This document shows positions 11,255 to 23,253 of a stretch of DNA of 64,000 nt, piece by piece. The position numbers and the translations under genes are program-made. Where the stretch lies: NCBI RefSeq assembly GCF_029867415.1, contig NW_026705237.1, forward strand, positions 124,001 through 188,000, read 5' to 3'. Each line of letters begins with the position of its first letter. Position 1 is the stretch's first letter. The notes under the pieces are model-generated. The model did no database searches, had not been told where the DNA came from, and saw only the letters and a program-made list of their open reading frames with translations. The DNA is from Vicia villosa (lineage: Eukaryota > Streptophyta > Magnoliopsida > Fabales > Fabaceae).

Positions 11255-12876
11255 GTTTTTGTCATTTTTCTCTCTTCTTTTTCTTTCCGCTCTTTTTCAA
11301 CTAATTCTTCCTCCACTTTCTCTTCACTCTTTTCTCCCTCATCTTCAACTATCACCTCATCCTCTTTATTTTCAACTATTATTTCCTCATCCTCTTCCAC
11401 TATAACACCTCCATCTATTCCACCATTTATCTCTTTACCACTTCTTGTCACAATGGCTTTACAATGCTCCTTTGGATTTGTTTGAGTGTTGGCGGAAAAA
11501 GAAGCTCCCGGTTGTTGTTCGGACAATTGCTTTGCAAGTTGGCCCACTTGATTCTCCAAATTCTTGATGGCAGCTTCATTGCTTTTTTGATTAGCCATGG
11601 ATGCTTGCATAAATTGTGTGAGAGTGTCTTCCAACTTTGAGCTTCCACCTTGAGATTGTTGATGTTGTGGATTTGGACGTTGATAAGGACTTTGTTTAGG
11701 GTAATTGTAATTTTTGAATCTTGATGGTTGATACCCTTGATTGTTTCTTTGATAATGGTTGTTGTGAGGTGGAGGTGTCCTTTGATAGCCTTGGTTTGGA
11801 TTATTCACATAATTCACTTCTTCACCTTCGGGGGGAGGACAAAAACCAGTCGGATGATCTCCATTACAAAGTTCACAAGCTGCCACATGGTGCCTAGTTT
11901 GAGATCCTTGAATCTCTCTCATTTGCTGTGGGAGTTTGGTCATTTGTTGTGTGAGTAACTCCACTTGCTGTGATAGAAGCTTGTTTTGAGCAAGGATGGC
12001 ATCATTGGTGTTCAATTCAAGAACTCCCGGTTTCCTTTGGGAAGGACTTCTATCATGTTGACTTTGACGGTCATTGAGTGCCATCCGGTCAATTATAGTT
12101 GTTGCTTCTTCTGCACTTTTAGACATAAGAGAACCACCCGCGGTAGCATCCAAAAGCGTTTTGTGAACCGGTTGAAGTCCATTTCAGAATAGATGAATTT
12201 GTGTGAGCTCATCAAAACCATGTCCCTTGCACTTTCTCAACAATGACTTGTATCTTTCCCAAGCCTCATTAAGCGATTCGTTACTTCCTTGGTTGAAAAC
12301 CGCGATTGCCGTTTTGGCCTCCATAAATCGGGATTGAGGAAAATATTGTTCTAAAAACTTTTCTTCTAATAGATTCTAATCCGTCATCACATTTGGTAAT
12401 TGATCAAGATACCATTCTTTGGCTTTCCCAATTAATGAATGTGGAAATAGCCTCTTGAACAATGATTCTTCATTCGCCGCATCAACTCCCGTTGAACCCG
12501 CAATCTCATAAAATTTGGTGAGATGTGCGAAAGGATCCTCATGATCCATTCCGGTGAATGGATTTGCATAAAAAAGTTGAAGGATTCCGAACTTCATCTC
12601 CGTATTTGCTCCACCTTGAGCATTGCGTGCAAATTGGATGGTGCATCTTGGACTATTGGCGGACATTTCGGTTGGAACAACACCCGCCATGTCTCCTTCA
12701 AAAGTGTCTACAACTACTTCTTCAATTTGATTGTTAGAAGAAGTAGATGCCTCTTCTCTTTGTCGCTTCTCTTGGGCTAACTTCCTTCTTCTTCGTGTCT
12801 TGCTATTGAGCTTTCGGAGTGTTCTTTCAATTTCGGGATCGAGTTGAAATTGTTCTTCGGTAGCTTTTTCTCGCAT
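11251..12876 (-). pseudogene. Athila-type gag (two in-frame stops)
   Basis: The frame starts at an ATG at 12876 (MREKATEEQFQLDPEIERT). It contains the retrotransposon gag fold signature (YANPFTGMDHEDPFAHLTKFYEIAG, shown here only as a region near 12530-12600, with LFPHSLIGKAKEWYLD after it). Two in-frame stops near 12374 and 12185 break it. The downstream part (to 11251) has a zinc-knuckle-like CELCNGDHPTGFC, Asn/Gln/Pro-rich sequence and an acidic Glu-rich tail. This gag would coat element RNA in particles if intact. Protein production is unlikely unless the stops are read through. Confidence 0.85.
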
Positions 12877-12987
12877 GCACAAGAATCTACAAAACTAACA
12901 AACCAAGTGAAACGCAAGAGTAATATTAATAAAGTAACAAAACTTAAAACAATGAACTATTGCAATGCTTGCAATATCAAACGCCAA

Positions 12988-13005
12988 TCCTCGGCAACGA
13001 CGCCA
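12988..13005 (-). promoter_or_regulatory. Primer-binding site of Athila-like element
   Basis: Minus-strand TGGCGTCGTTGCCGAGGA lies 3 nt (att) inside the 5' LTR. It begins with TGG, as expected for pairing to a tRNA 3' CCA end. It resembles the tRNA-Asp-type site (TGGCGCCGTTGCCGGGGA) usual for Athila elements, with a few mismatches. Confidence 0.8.
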
Positions 13006-13008
13006 ATT

Positions 13009-14254
13009 TGTTGAATAGTATATTCAAGGCAAATATTTTTATATAATATCCACAGAGATTGGGTGATATTACCGCCGTTCTATAGTTACTATTATTTTAA
13101 GTTCGAAAGGTAACAAAGTTGTTTTGTTTTGAATTGCTATTTGTTCTATTCAAGACAATTATAAGACAATAAACTAAAATTTGTTTCAATAATAAAAGAA
13201 TGACAAGATTGGTTTTGGTTTCACTATTCCTATCTTCTATGTGACTTTAACAACTAAAGTATAACTTCAATAGCAATGACAATGTTCTAGTATCCTCTCA
13301 ACAATGTTTATGTCTAAACAAAGTTGTGAAAGTTAACATATTAATCCTTAGATGATCTCTCACTCTAACTATCAATATATTAATCTTGATTGTTTGATAC
13401 AAATAGAAAAGTGGCAAATAAATCTATCTCTAGCATTTATTCACTACTTGATAAAATGTTGTAGACCAAGACTTGAAATATATTTCTCAATCATAAATCA
13501 AATCTAAATATAAAAGATAAAACATCAACATTCATCCATTTCAATACTAATGAAGTTCATACAAAGTGCTAGAGAAAATACATAGTTAACAAGGATAGCT
13601 ACTACCTCCAATCTTGTCAAAGTGGGATTTAGCTACTCATCACCATGGTTGACAACAAGAAGAATGAAGAAGAAGCTAAGAACATCAATCTCTCACAAAG
13701 TTGTTCTTTTCTCTCCCAAAACTCTAGCCTCAATGTTTGGTTCACAATGAATAGAATATCTAATTTCACTTTTCTTTTCTCCATAAATAACCCCTAATTC
13801 GTACTAACTTTTAATCTTCAAAAGATAAGCCCCTCTCTCATGACAAGTGGCAACAAAGTAAAAGAACAGATTTTGCAGCGTAGTGTTTGCGGGGCAAACA
13901 ATGTTTGCGGGGCACTCACTGAGTCTTTTGCCACATCATTTGCAATTCAAAACTGGACTTGTTCAGCACTCATCAGTTGGCAGAGCAAAGGTTGTTTGCG
14001 GGGCAAACAGGCTTCATCAGCACTTCTTTTGCTATTCCAAGTCTTCATGCAATTCTTCTTCCTTTCCATGATCTTCAAACCTAATCAAAACACTACAAAA
14101 CTAACAAACATGTGAAATAACAATTCAAATGAACTAAAACTAACAAAATTGCAAAATTATTAAATTGTATGAATAAAAGTGTGATTATTGAGTAAAAAGT
14201 GGTTAGAAGGACCAAAAACATTATATGAAAATTAGTACTATTTGGTCCCTAACA
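13009..14254 (-). repeat. 5' LTR of Athila-like element
   Basis: 1246-bp partner of 6690-7935, on the upstream side of the minus-strand element. It carries better-preserved copies of the TGTTTGCGGGGCAAACA microhairpin (about 13885-13901, 13994-14010). The right end abuts LINE sequence. Confidence 0.9.
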
Positions 14255-16080
14255 GTGGCTGGTAATCGATAATAGTGAGTTTCTTGTTGTCGAGAGGAAC
14301 CCCCAGATATTTAAATGGCATAGCTCCAATCTGAAAACCAGTTTCTTGTTGCAAGTACTTTTGAAAGTCAGTGTCCACCCCTCCAAGATGTATTTTACTT
14401 TTGGCAGCGCTCATGTGCAATCCTATGGCAAGGGAGAATTCTATGACTTTATTCATGATGAGCCTAATAGAAGTGGCATCTGCCTTGGCAAATAAAAAAA
14501 TATCATCAGCAAAACACACATTAAGGATTTCCATTTTTGCACATTTAGGGTGGAATTTGAAGTCAGGATTATCCTTCAAGCCATGCAGTACCCTATGCAT
14601 ATACTCCATGATTAACACAAAAAGCAAGGGGGAGATAGGGTCCCCTTGCCTCAACCCTCTCTTAGCTTTGAGATTCTCACTATGCTCACCACTGATAGAA
14701 AATTTATAGGATACCGTAGTTACACAAGCCATAATCCATGTTACAAATTTATGAGGGAATCCAAGAGCATACATAATCTGTTTTAGAGCCAGCCATTCAA
14801 CTGTATCGTACGCTTTCAGTATGTCCATTTGGATCATACACCGAGGTGAAACATACTTCCTTCCATAGCCTCTAACAAGTTCCTGGGCAAGCATGATATT
14901 ATCATGGATAATCCTTCCAGGGATGAAAGCCGACTGGTTTTCATTAACAATGGTGTTAATGACTCTACTAAGTCTTCTAGTCAAGATCTTAGACATGATC
15001 TTGTAGAAGGTACTGCAGCAGGAGATAGGGCGCCAATCCTTGATTGTTTAAGCATGAACAGATTTTGGAATCAGGGTGATCAGAGAGCAGTTGAGAGCCT
15101 TATGCATATGATTGGTCATGAAGAATTCATGGACAGCTGCAATGACATCATGCTTCACAATTTGCCACGAGTTCTTGAAAAAGAAGGAATTAAAACCATC
15201 TAAGCCAGGAGCTATAGTGTTCCCAATACCATCAAGAGCATCCCATATTTCCTTCTCTGAGATAGGAGCAATCAGACTGAGGGCATCATCTCTAGAGAGA
15301 ACAGGGCCCCCCATAATGCAAGGCATGTCAATCCCAGTCAGCATATTGGAAGTAGTACCCACCAGAGTATTATAGAAATCCAAAATTTCTTTAGCAATAT
15401 CCTCCTTGGTGCTGAGAGTCTAACCTGTAAGAGATGTGAGAGTATTCATGGTCTTCTGTTTGTTCTTTTCTTTAACAGTGGAGTGGAAGAAGGTGTTGTT
15501 TCCATCACCAAGCCGTAGCCAGTCCACCTTAGATTTTTGCATCAAGATATGTTCCTCCTATTGAGACAGCTCCAAGACTTTGTCAGTTAAACTCTTCACC
15601 TGCGCAACAACTAAATCATCAAACAAGTTAGTCTCCAGGTTGTGTTTCGCATCAATGAGATCATGTCTGGCTTTTAGGATCTGTATTTGGATATCATTGA
15701 AACTCTTTTGGAGGGCCTTAAGAGGTTTCTGCAACCGTTTCATCTTAGACCAAAGTCTCTGCATGGCATTACCATGGGTTCTTTGAGTCCAGCTATCCTT
15801 GACAATGTCAAGATACCCTTCCTTTTTAGTAACACAATTCAAAAACTTAAACTTACTTTTCCTACAGACAGGGGTCACCAACCAACTAACTCTGATGGGG
15901 GAATGATCAGAAATATTAGGGGGTAGCACCTCCACAATCGCATCCTGAAATGACTGGAACCACTGGGAATTCCCTATAAGCCTATAAATTCTCGAGTAAA
16001 TAGGACCAGCAATATGTTTATTCGACCATGTATAGTAGCAGCCTCTAGTTGGTGCTTCAAACAAGCCTTGTCTTTGCATC
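14255..16080 (-). pseudogene. LINE ORF2: endonuclease C-terminus, linker and reverse transcriptase
   Basis: This is the middle of an L1-type LINE ORF2. From 16080 leftward come the end of the endonuclease (YTWSN and SDHSP motifs), a linker, then the reverse transcriptase. RT signatures are SAFIPGR, the ANxxLDxEL-equivalent KAYDTVEW, GLRQGDPISPLLF and the catalytic FADDIFLF (about 14494-14517). All parts are in one frame, interrupted by stops near 15556, 15421 and 15045. The 5' side is cut by the Ogre derivative (16081), the 3' side by the Athila-like element. If intact it would nick target DNA and prime reverse transcription there. Confidence 0.9.
16076..16080. repeat. Target-site duplication of the Ogre derivative, left copy
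   Basis: gcatc directly precedes the LTR start (16081), and the same gcatc follows the other LTR at 40224-40228. Removing one copy with the element keeps the LINE reading frame. Confidence 0.9.
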
Positions 16081-17994
16081 TGTAATACGGTGAACTGATT
16101 TTTTATCGAAATGTCGCGGTAAGGCTAAAAGGCTAAAAGAACAGGAAAAAACCTTTTTAAAGAAAACAAGGTTCGGGGGGTAATTTATGCAAAGGGAAGG
16201 TGCAAGGCACCCTTTGCATCTATGGTTACCCATGGGCTCTAAATTGCCTTGCTCGTTTGAAAAGAAATGTAGAAGAAGAGAATACGGACTTTAGCTCGTA
16301 AATGAGCGTAGCCTTATTGAAGGTTTATGAAAAAGTAAGAAAAAGATTTTTTTAGAACAAGGCCATTAGGAGCAATTACCTTGTTAGATGAAAAATGTTC
16401 TTTAACCTTTCACGGTGAAAGGGTCTATCCATACCATAAGAGGGCAGGAAGTCTTTCGTTTGGATGTTAACGGGTCATCGAGTTATCGTTCGCCATAAGA
16501 CTGTCCCATGCCATAGAGGGGCAGGTAGTCTAAGGGAAAGATCAGAATAGCCTTCTTCGTTAGGCAACCAGAGGATACCTCAGCACTTCGTAGGCAACTT
16601 CGAAGAACGACGTCATATTTGGCGAATCGAAGGCAGCATCATTAGGGACTTATGACCTTGAGAATGAACTGAGGGCAACATTGCTGAGGTATCCTCGTAT
16701 TCGAGGGACAAGGCTATTCTGCAAAAACACAAGGCAACAGGCAACATGCAACAAGAGGGGTACCATAAAAGGTGCGTGGGTGCAACAATCATGTGATTAA
16801 TTTAGATATTTATCTTGTAATTAAATGACTCTAATTCAGTTCAAGGTTATCACTCCCTAGGATTACTAACCACACAATAATATGGGGAAGGGGAAAAAGA
16901 AACCAGCGGATCAATAGTGCAATAGGTATGAACAAGTAATAATTAAAGAAAATAGATAAGTTTTAGGGTTACCGACTATTGAGCTTTGACAGGTTGGTTA
17001 ACCCTGAAAATTGGAAAAGGAAAAATAAACACGAAGGGGTGAGTGCATTATCAATTCATTGACAATTAAGGCTAAACCTAATTAAATAAAAGAGGGCAAG
17101 ATAAATATTTAAACATAAAATAAGACTTATCTTTTGATTTGATCTGATATGGTTCGTAGTCGTGGGTAGCTTCGGGGTTAACCCTGAAAAATTGGCAAAG
17201 AAAATAAAAGACGTGAGTGCAAAAGAGTCCATTGATTTTCGAGGTTTTAGCCCTAATAACAATTTTATAAGGCAAATAAACATTCAAATGAAAATAAAAT
17301 CGGGACTTAGCTTCGTAATAGGCGTGGCGCACAGTCGGATGAAACCCTGTTGCTAACCCTGAAAAATGCACAAAGAAATATTTTTTAGTGTATGAAGGAT
17401 CCTCGTAAACCCTGATTAGGGCACAAGTTAACTATGATTAATAGAATAAATGAAATCCAAATTAATTAATTATTGGTTTTTAACCTAATTAATTAAATTG
17501 GAAAAAAGAAAAGTTCGATTAAATAACCCAACTGTAATGTATATTTTATTCAATTAATAAAGGCGTTTATAATTAATTAAATAAATAAACAAACTAAATT
17601 AATTTAAAACATTTAAATAAAAAAAATTTAAAGTAAATAAATATTTTTATTTTTTGATATATAAAAAAAAAAAAATTTAGAACAATTTTTGTTAAAGAAA
17701 TAAATTAAAAGAATTTTGGAAACTAATAAAATAAATAAGCAAAACAAAATAAAAAGAGAAAACTATATTATGTAATTAAAACAAGAAAAAAAAAATTAGT
17801 TGGGGTTCTGTGTGGCATGACTGAGGGCCCATGGTATGCTCCTCGTCTCTTCATATGCGTTGGATCAATTGATTGGAAATCTGATGACTGGAAAGCGAGG
17901 TTGTATGGTATGCGCTTGCACGTGAGATGCGTGGGATCTGGTAGATAAACATAACAAACAAATCAACAAAATTTAGGAAAATAATACGTGAAAA

Positions 17995-18063
17995 CCTGGG
18001 GATCGAACCCAGGTCTCTTTGGATACCAGTGACACGCTTCAACCATCTGTGCCAATATCCCAC
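17995..18063 (-). repeat. tRNA-like module in Ogre 3' LTR
   Basis: On minus, the A-box-like TGGCACAGATGG (18043-18054) and B-box GGTTCGATCC (18000-18009) are 33 bp apart. The B box lies in a perfect T-arm-like hairpin (CTGGG/CCCAG). The acceptor arms do not pair well, so it is a tRNA relic or mimic. Confidence 0.65.
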
Positions 18064-19830
18064 GTTGATTAAGACACGCGCGTCATGCAATATATTAAAA
18101 ACTAAGTTTCAAATTTCATAACACGCGTGCGCCCTGTACCCTCTTCCTCTTCGTTGAAATTTTCTGAAACTCAGAACCTTTAGGCCACGATTTTTTTGTG
18201 TTTCCGTAGACCTGCAATCTGCGAAAATCCATTATACATAATATAAATTCAAGATAAAGCCATAGAATGGATCTAATTGGCCTCCTGAGCATGGTTGTAG
18301 CTTTAGTTTCGTCTAATTTTGCCCGGTTTGCAAAGCCCTAATTTGAGAGCCACAAACCCTAGCCATGGTGAAACCGTATTTCCACATTGAAACTTCAATC
18401 AAACTATTCAGATACCTTCGAAACATCATCACAAGCAAGATTATATAATCAGACTCAATTAAAAATGCATGAATGTATGAAATTGAAACAGAAACCGAAG
18501 TGTCCAAATTGTGGTCGTGTTCCACGATTTCGTACGTATGAAGGACTCGTGAGGATCTGGAATCAATCAGCAAAGGTCACTGAATGTATTGGAATGCTTT
18601 ATTTGGCCTGAATCGCTTCAGAATTTGAAACCCGAGTTTGATTTTTTCTTCAACCTTTGAGCTTGGTACGAATACTACAGGGCTGCAATCCTTCTCCTTT
18701 CGTTTCTGTTTTGATTTGGATATATATATGGAGTCTTCATTAGGTCAACAATATTGAATCAAATTTTTTAGAATTGGAGAATGAAGATTTGATTTAGTCC
18801 ATGATTCCAAATTTTCTAATCTTGGTCCATTCTATTTTCCAGCCTAATTTCACGTTTTTGGATATTGGGATTGTTGGGAATATTTGAAAATAAATTACAC
18901 AATCTTTTCCTTTCAATTTATAATTTCTTTTTTATTTAATTTGAATTTAAATGGTTAAATCCAAAATAAAAGAAAATAAAAATTATAAAAATACAAGGAA
19001 ATGATTTGTGGGACTTTCATGAGCTTAAAATCATGTGGGGAATCTAAAAGCCCAAGCCCAATACTCAAAAGTATGCAAATTGCAATTAAGATTTCAAGCA
19101 TTTTCATACATTTTCCAAATTCTGACAGTCATACCTTACTCGACTTTTATCCTATGAAAGCGTTCTAGGACTTTTTGAAAAGTTTGAAGAGTCCTCTAAC
19201 CAGCCTTTTTGTTCTCCTGTCAAAATCTTTCTTGATGCCCAATATATGTCCTTTGGAAAAAATGACTTTTGGTTGACTTTTCAAAAGACCTATAATGTTT
19301 TGACTTATATCTCTTAACTGAAGCATTTTTAGGCTTGGCTTGTGAGAGACAAAATTGCAAGTAATTCAATTTCCTTCGAAATGAGCTTTGGATGGAAAAT
19401 TTCTAATGTTCCATGTGGGAGTTATGGCTGGTCAAAGTTCAGTCATCTTTCTCCGATGAAAACCCTAATTTAGAAACTTTTGAATTTGTTGATTTTGGAT
19501 CTTTTCTTGATGAACCATGATTAATCCTTGATCAAATGGTGAATGATACTTCAAAATAAGGACGTTGACAAAAAATCAGGAGTTTTGACTGTACTTTGAC
19601 CATAGTTGACTTTTATGTCAAATCAGTCGACTGTTGACTTTCTGAGCAATTGAGTGATCAATCTTTTGAATTAGAGCCTGAATTTTGTCATGGAGGTAGT
19701 TTGAAACATCATAAGCCATATGATATGCCTTGGAGCCTTTGATCCATTCATTTTCTTCAGAAAAAACAAAAACTCTAGTTCCTTGAACCATTGTTTAGGA
19801 GGAGGTGTCTTTGAGCATTGTGCCTTGGTA

Positions 19831-19835
19831 TGAGT
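19831..19835. repeat. Target-site duplication of nested Sirevirus, left copy
   Basis: tgagt is repeated at 29479-29483 after the right LTR. The uninterrupted partner Ogre LTR carries a single tgagt at the equivalent place (about 40177-40181), confirming the insertion site. Confidence 0.95.
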
Positions 19836-21034
19836 TGAAGGATAGAAAAACACTTAGAAAGGGGGGGATTGAATAAGTGTGACTTTAAATCTTGGACGAT
19901 AAAAATAAATTGCACAATTATTTTTATCCTGGTTCGCTGTTAACGAAGCTACTCCAGTCCACCCCCGCAGAGATGATTTACCTCAACTGAGGATTTAATC
20001 CACTAATCGCACGGATTACAATGGTTTTCCACTTAGTCCGCAACTAAGTCTTCCAGAGTCTTCTGATCACACACTGATCACTCCAGGAACAACTGCTTAG
20101 TTCACTCCTAAGACTTTCTCTAGAGTCTACTGATCAACCTGATCACTCTAGTTACAAACTGCTCAGCCAACTGCTAAGACTTCCTAGAGTATACTGATCA
20201 ACACGATCACTCTAGTTCCTTACAACTTAATGTAATCAATTCAAGAGTTTACAAATGCTTCTTAAAAGCGATAATCACAAACTGTGATATTTCTCTTATC
20301 GTTTAAGCTTAATCTCACTAAGATATTACAACAGCAATGTAGTGAGTTGATGAAGATTCTGAGCTTTGATTGAATAGCGTTTCAGCAAGTTTATTTTCGT
20401 TCAGAGTTGTTAAGAATTGGTAACCTTGCTTCTCATCAGAACTTCATATTTATAGGCGTTGAGAAGATGACCGTTGAGTGCATTTAATGCTTTGCGTGTT
20501 CCGTACAGCATTGCATTTAATGTTATACGCTTTTGTCAACTACCTCGAGCCTTGTTCACGCTGTGTCTACTGACGTTGCCTTTAGTAGCTTTAACGTTCC
20601 TTTTGTCAGTCAGCGTAGTCTGCCACGTGTACTTCCTTCTGATCTGATGTTTGTGAATACGACGTTTGAATATCATCAGAGTCAAACAGCTTGGTGCATA
20701 GCATCTTCTGATCTTCTGACCTTGAAGTGCTTCTGAGCGTGATACCATCTTCTGATCTTCAGTGCTTCTGATCTCATGTTCTTCTGATGCTTTCATAGAC
20801 CCATGTTCTGATTCTGCTTCGACCATCTTCTGATGTCTTGCCAGACCATGTTCTGATGTTGCATGCTGAACCATTTGAGACACAACTTCTGAGCGCTGAA
20901 TTATGCGTACTCTTTATATATTTCCTGAAAGGGAAATTGCATTGGATTAGAGTACCATATTATCTTAAGCAAAATTCATATTATTGTTATCATCAAAACT
21001 AAGATAATTGATAAGAACAAATCTTGTTCTAACA
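19836..21034 (-). repeat. Sirevirus 3' LTR
   Basis: 1199 bp, ends TGTTAGAAC...CTATCCTTCA on minus. A TATAAATA box (20448-20455) lies in the conserved block. The region 20640-20880 is densely packed with TTCTGAT (AGAAG-type) motifs. It is preceded on minus by the polypurine tract at 21035-21048. Confidence 0.95.
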
Positions 21035-21240
21035 ATCTCCCCCTTTTTGATGATGACAAAAACATATATAAATGATATGAATTTGCGATCAGAAAGAGTA
21101 GACGGCAAAAGACAAATTACACAGCTATAGCATAAGCATATGAATATGTCTCCCCCTGAGATTAACAATCTCCCCCTGAGATAAATAATCTCCCCCTGAA
21201 ATAAATACTCGAAGAACTTTAATAAAAGACTTCCCTGATT
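21035..21240 (-). promoter_or_regulatory. Multiple polypurine tracts of Sirevirus
   Basis: The terminal tract AAAAAGGGGGAGAT (21035-21048) touches the 3' LTR. Three further CAGGGGGAGA-type tracts lie at about 21149-21158, 21171-21180 and 21190-21199. Multiplied polypurine tracts are a documented Sirevirus feature and are thought to prime plus-strand synthesis. Confidence 0.85.
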
Positions 21241-21249
21241 ATTTCGGTA

Positions 21250-21620
21250 GAGACGATCATATAAGCTTCTGCCTTCAGAGAATTCATAGCTTCTGACTTC
21301 TGCTTCCATTGGACAGCTTCAGAACTTGAATTTCTTTAGATCCTTAGAACACTCACAGCTTCTGATTCCTGCTTCCATCGTGGACAGCTTCAGAACTTGA
21401 ATTTCTTTGATCTTCAGAACATTCACAGCTTCTGACTTCTGCTTCCATTCAGGACAGCTTCAGAACTTGAATTTCTTTGATCTTCAGAACATTCACAGCT
21501 TCTGATTTCTGCTTCCATTCAGGACAGCTTCAGAACTTGAGTTTTCTGGATCTTTTAGAACATTCACATCTTCTGATTTCTGCTTCCCTCGGATAGCTTC
21601 AGAACTTTGAATGTCTACCA
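21250..21620 (-). repeat. Tandem repeat, about 70-bp unit, in Sirevirus 3' region
   Basis: About five units of roughly 69-72 bp contain cttctgattctgcttcca-like and gacagcttcagaacttgaa cores. Units are most similar in the middle (21360-21540). The equivalent array in the second Sirevirus (55480-55745) has one unit fewer, so copy number varies. Confidence 0.85.
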
Positions 21621-22404
21621 ATCATCACTTCATGCTAGATTTGTATCAGAACATTGTTGAATGTACCAGAGCATCATCAGAGCATCTCTACATCCTGAAA
21701 TGTTACAGAACAAAAACTAAACGACAAAAGTCAGCATGAGCGAGTTAGAACATAAAATGTATGTTTGAACACATTATATGTATCAGAGCCATATAGGCTG
21801 ATATAATGTATCAGAGCAAATAATGTATCAGAGCCATAACATTATATGTATCAGAGCAAATAGAATTTTGTCAGAACAGGATAGACAATGATATTCAAAT
21901 TCTATTATCAGTGCTTCTGATTCATTCTTCTTTCTTGCTTCTGATCTCTGAAGCTTGACAGCACTCAGCTTGCTTCAGTTTCCAAGAGCTTATTCCTTTT
22001 ACAGAATAACGCTTCTTATGGTTTTGCTTCTAGTGTTTGCTTCTGAAGATTCACTTCACTTCTCTGTACCTGCAAAACACTTAAACCATATAGAACTTGC
22101 AGTTCTTGTTAGTGAATGTGTGGGAGCCTTTACCCAGCAACTGATAGATTTAATCATATCATTTATCATTTATCTTCTCCCCCTTTTTGTCATAACATCA
22201 AAAAGAATATTTAAAAAGATTCAGATGTATAAAACGACAAATAGAGACACTTGAAAGTAAAAGCAAAGAAACTTTTTCATTGAGTAATCAAAAGAGGATT
22301 ACAAGAAGATGTGCAACAAAGCAAAATAAAACTACTAAGACCAAATCCTAGGACCCTAGCTAAGACAACGTCTGTGCCAGCATGCCATGAAGGAGTGAAA
22401 CGCC
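21621..22404 (-). other. Sirevirus 3' non-coding segment
   Basis: No convincing gene. It includes a short repeated phrase 'aatgtatcagagc' (about 21775-21865) and an octamer-like 'ctccccctttttgtcat' tract (22176-22192) that resembles another polypurine tract on minus. A homologous block at 55745-56400 follows ORF3 in the second Sirevirus. Confidence 0.6.
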
Positions 22405-22794
22405 TCATTGACTGCTTCTAGGGCTTTCAGGCGAGGGATCAGGGAGACTTGGTCCTGAAGCAGATCTTCCACCACCTTTACCAGAGACAACATCCTCAGC
22501 GGGTGAAGATGAAGAGATGTCTTCAGAAGAGATTAAGGGAGAGGAAAGATTAGAGGAAGCTGAGTCTTGAAGGTCGAAAGATGAGGAAGAAGATGGAGAT
22601 GATGGAGGGCTTTCACCAGGAGGATGAAACACACGTCTAGAATAGTTTCCAGACAACATTGCTTCGAAAGGATTCACCTTGAGAGGATCATAGGTGATTT
22701 TGATCTTTTTGGGTTTGGAAGGAGATGTTTCAACAGCTTTTCGTTTATTGTTTTTATCATTTTCATTATTTCCTGGGCTTGATGAAGAGTTCAT
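22405..22794 (-). CDS. Sirevirus ORF3, short serine/proline-rich protein
   Basis: 129 codons starting at an ATG at 22794; an open extension to 22899 has no conserved start. The product begins MNSSSSPGNNENDKNNKRK, followed by a basic stretch KPKKIKI that could act as a nuclear localisation signal, then a long Ser/Pro-rich low-complexity region. It occupies the place of the env-like or accessory ORF of Sireviruses, but it is far shorter than the 896-codon ORF in the second Sirevirus and not clearly homologous to it. It may be the N-terminus of a truncated third ORF or a distinct small ORF. Function unknown. Confidence 0.5.
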   Translation of the reverse strand: MNSSSSPGNNENDKNNKRKAVETSPSKPKKIKITYDPLKVNPFEAMLSGNYSRRVFHPPGESPPSSPSSSSSFDLQDSASSNLSSPLISSEDISSSSPAEDVVSGKGGGRSASGPSLPDPSPESPRSSQ

Positions 22795-23253
22795 GATGGG
22801 TTTGCAGAAAAAAAAAAATGAACAGGTAGGGTTTGATATGGAAGAGAGGGAGAGACAAACTTTAAGAGGAAAACAAAGAGATAGGAAACCAAAAACCATT
22901 TTGAAGAGTATTTAAAAGAAAATAAAATGAAACGAATGATGACTAGCATTTAATGTTACGTGACGTGAGGAGAGATAATAAAGACAAATGAGGTGACTAG
23001 CACAGTTACCTATGGTCGGCGTCCCTTCAACTGCACGCGCGCTTATCCATGAATAGTAACGACAGGTTTACCATCCCGAGATAAAACGTAACAGCTGTTT
23101 TGCTTTAAAAGAGGTTCTGAATCAACTTAGACAATGAAACGTTAGTAATAACCGAATCATAATTTCTAAAAGAATTCAATCAGAACTTCTGATTAAAAAA
23201 AATGTTCCACATTCATTTCAGAAGATACTCATACATGAGAACTTCTCATCTTC
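22795..23253 (-). other. Spacer between Sirevirus pol and ORF3
   Basis: No gene. A block with gtgacgtgaggagag ... gcagttacct ... ggtcggcgtc ... ttcaactgcacgc (about 22960-23042) is conserved at 59340-59425 in the second Sirevirus, also just upstream of its ORF3. This shared leader may carry signals for ORF3 expression. Confidence 0.6.

Larger units (their letters stand above)
6690..14254 (-). mobile_element. Athila-like non-autonomous Ty3/gypsy element (gag-protease only)
   Basis: Two 1246-bp direct LTRs (6690-7935 and 13009-14254) bound the element. They begin tgttgaatag and end cctaaca as read on plus. Flanks gtggt (6685-6689) and gtggc (14255-14259) fit a 5-bp TSD with one mismatch. Read on minus, the order is 5' LTR, primer-binding site, broken gag, aspartic protease, a short integrase C-terminal remnant, long non-coding region, polypurine tract, 3' LTR. 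There is no reverse transcriptase, RNase H or integrase core. This matches described gag-only or gag-protease derivatives of plant LTR retrotransposons. It interrupts the LINE ORF2. Confidence 0.85.
16081..19835 (-). repeat. 3' LTR of Ogre derivative, larger part
   Basis: Collinear and highly similar to 36384-40190. An indel of about 45 bp near 16124 removes a segment present at about 36427-36470 of the partner. That missing segment includes a second copy of the primer-site-like agagtcgcca. The sequence is broken at 19836 by the nested Sirevirus and resumes at 29484. Spurious open frames (17056-17371, 17851-18611) recur in the partner LTR and have no recognisable domains. Confidence 0.92.

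Noticed and set aside
11201..11485. Plus-strand Ser/Phe-rich ORF
   Set aside because: Shadow of the acidic Glu-rich tail of the minus-strand gag.
17995..18063. Functional tRNA gene
   Set aside because: A and B boxes and a T-arm-like stem are present, but the acceptor stem does not pair and both LTRs carry the copy; called tRNA-like only.
17056..18611. Several small ORFs in the Ogre LTR, repeated at 37397-38954
   Set aside because: Present only because the LTR is duplicated; no domain, and frames differ by substitutions without coding bias.
20533..20883. ORFs of 67 and 115 codons, repeated at 28977-29327 and partly at 54704-55111 and 62550-62957
   Set aside because: They are inside Sirevirus LTRs, on both strands, in a low-complexity TTCTGA-rich block.
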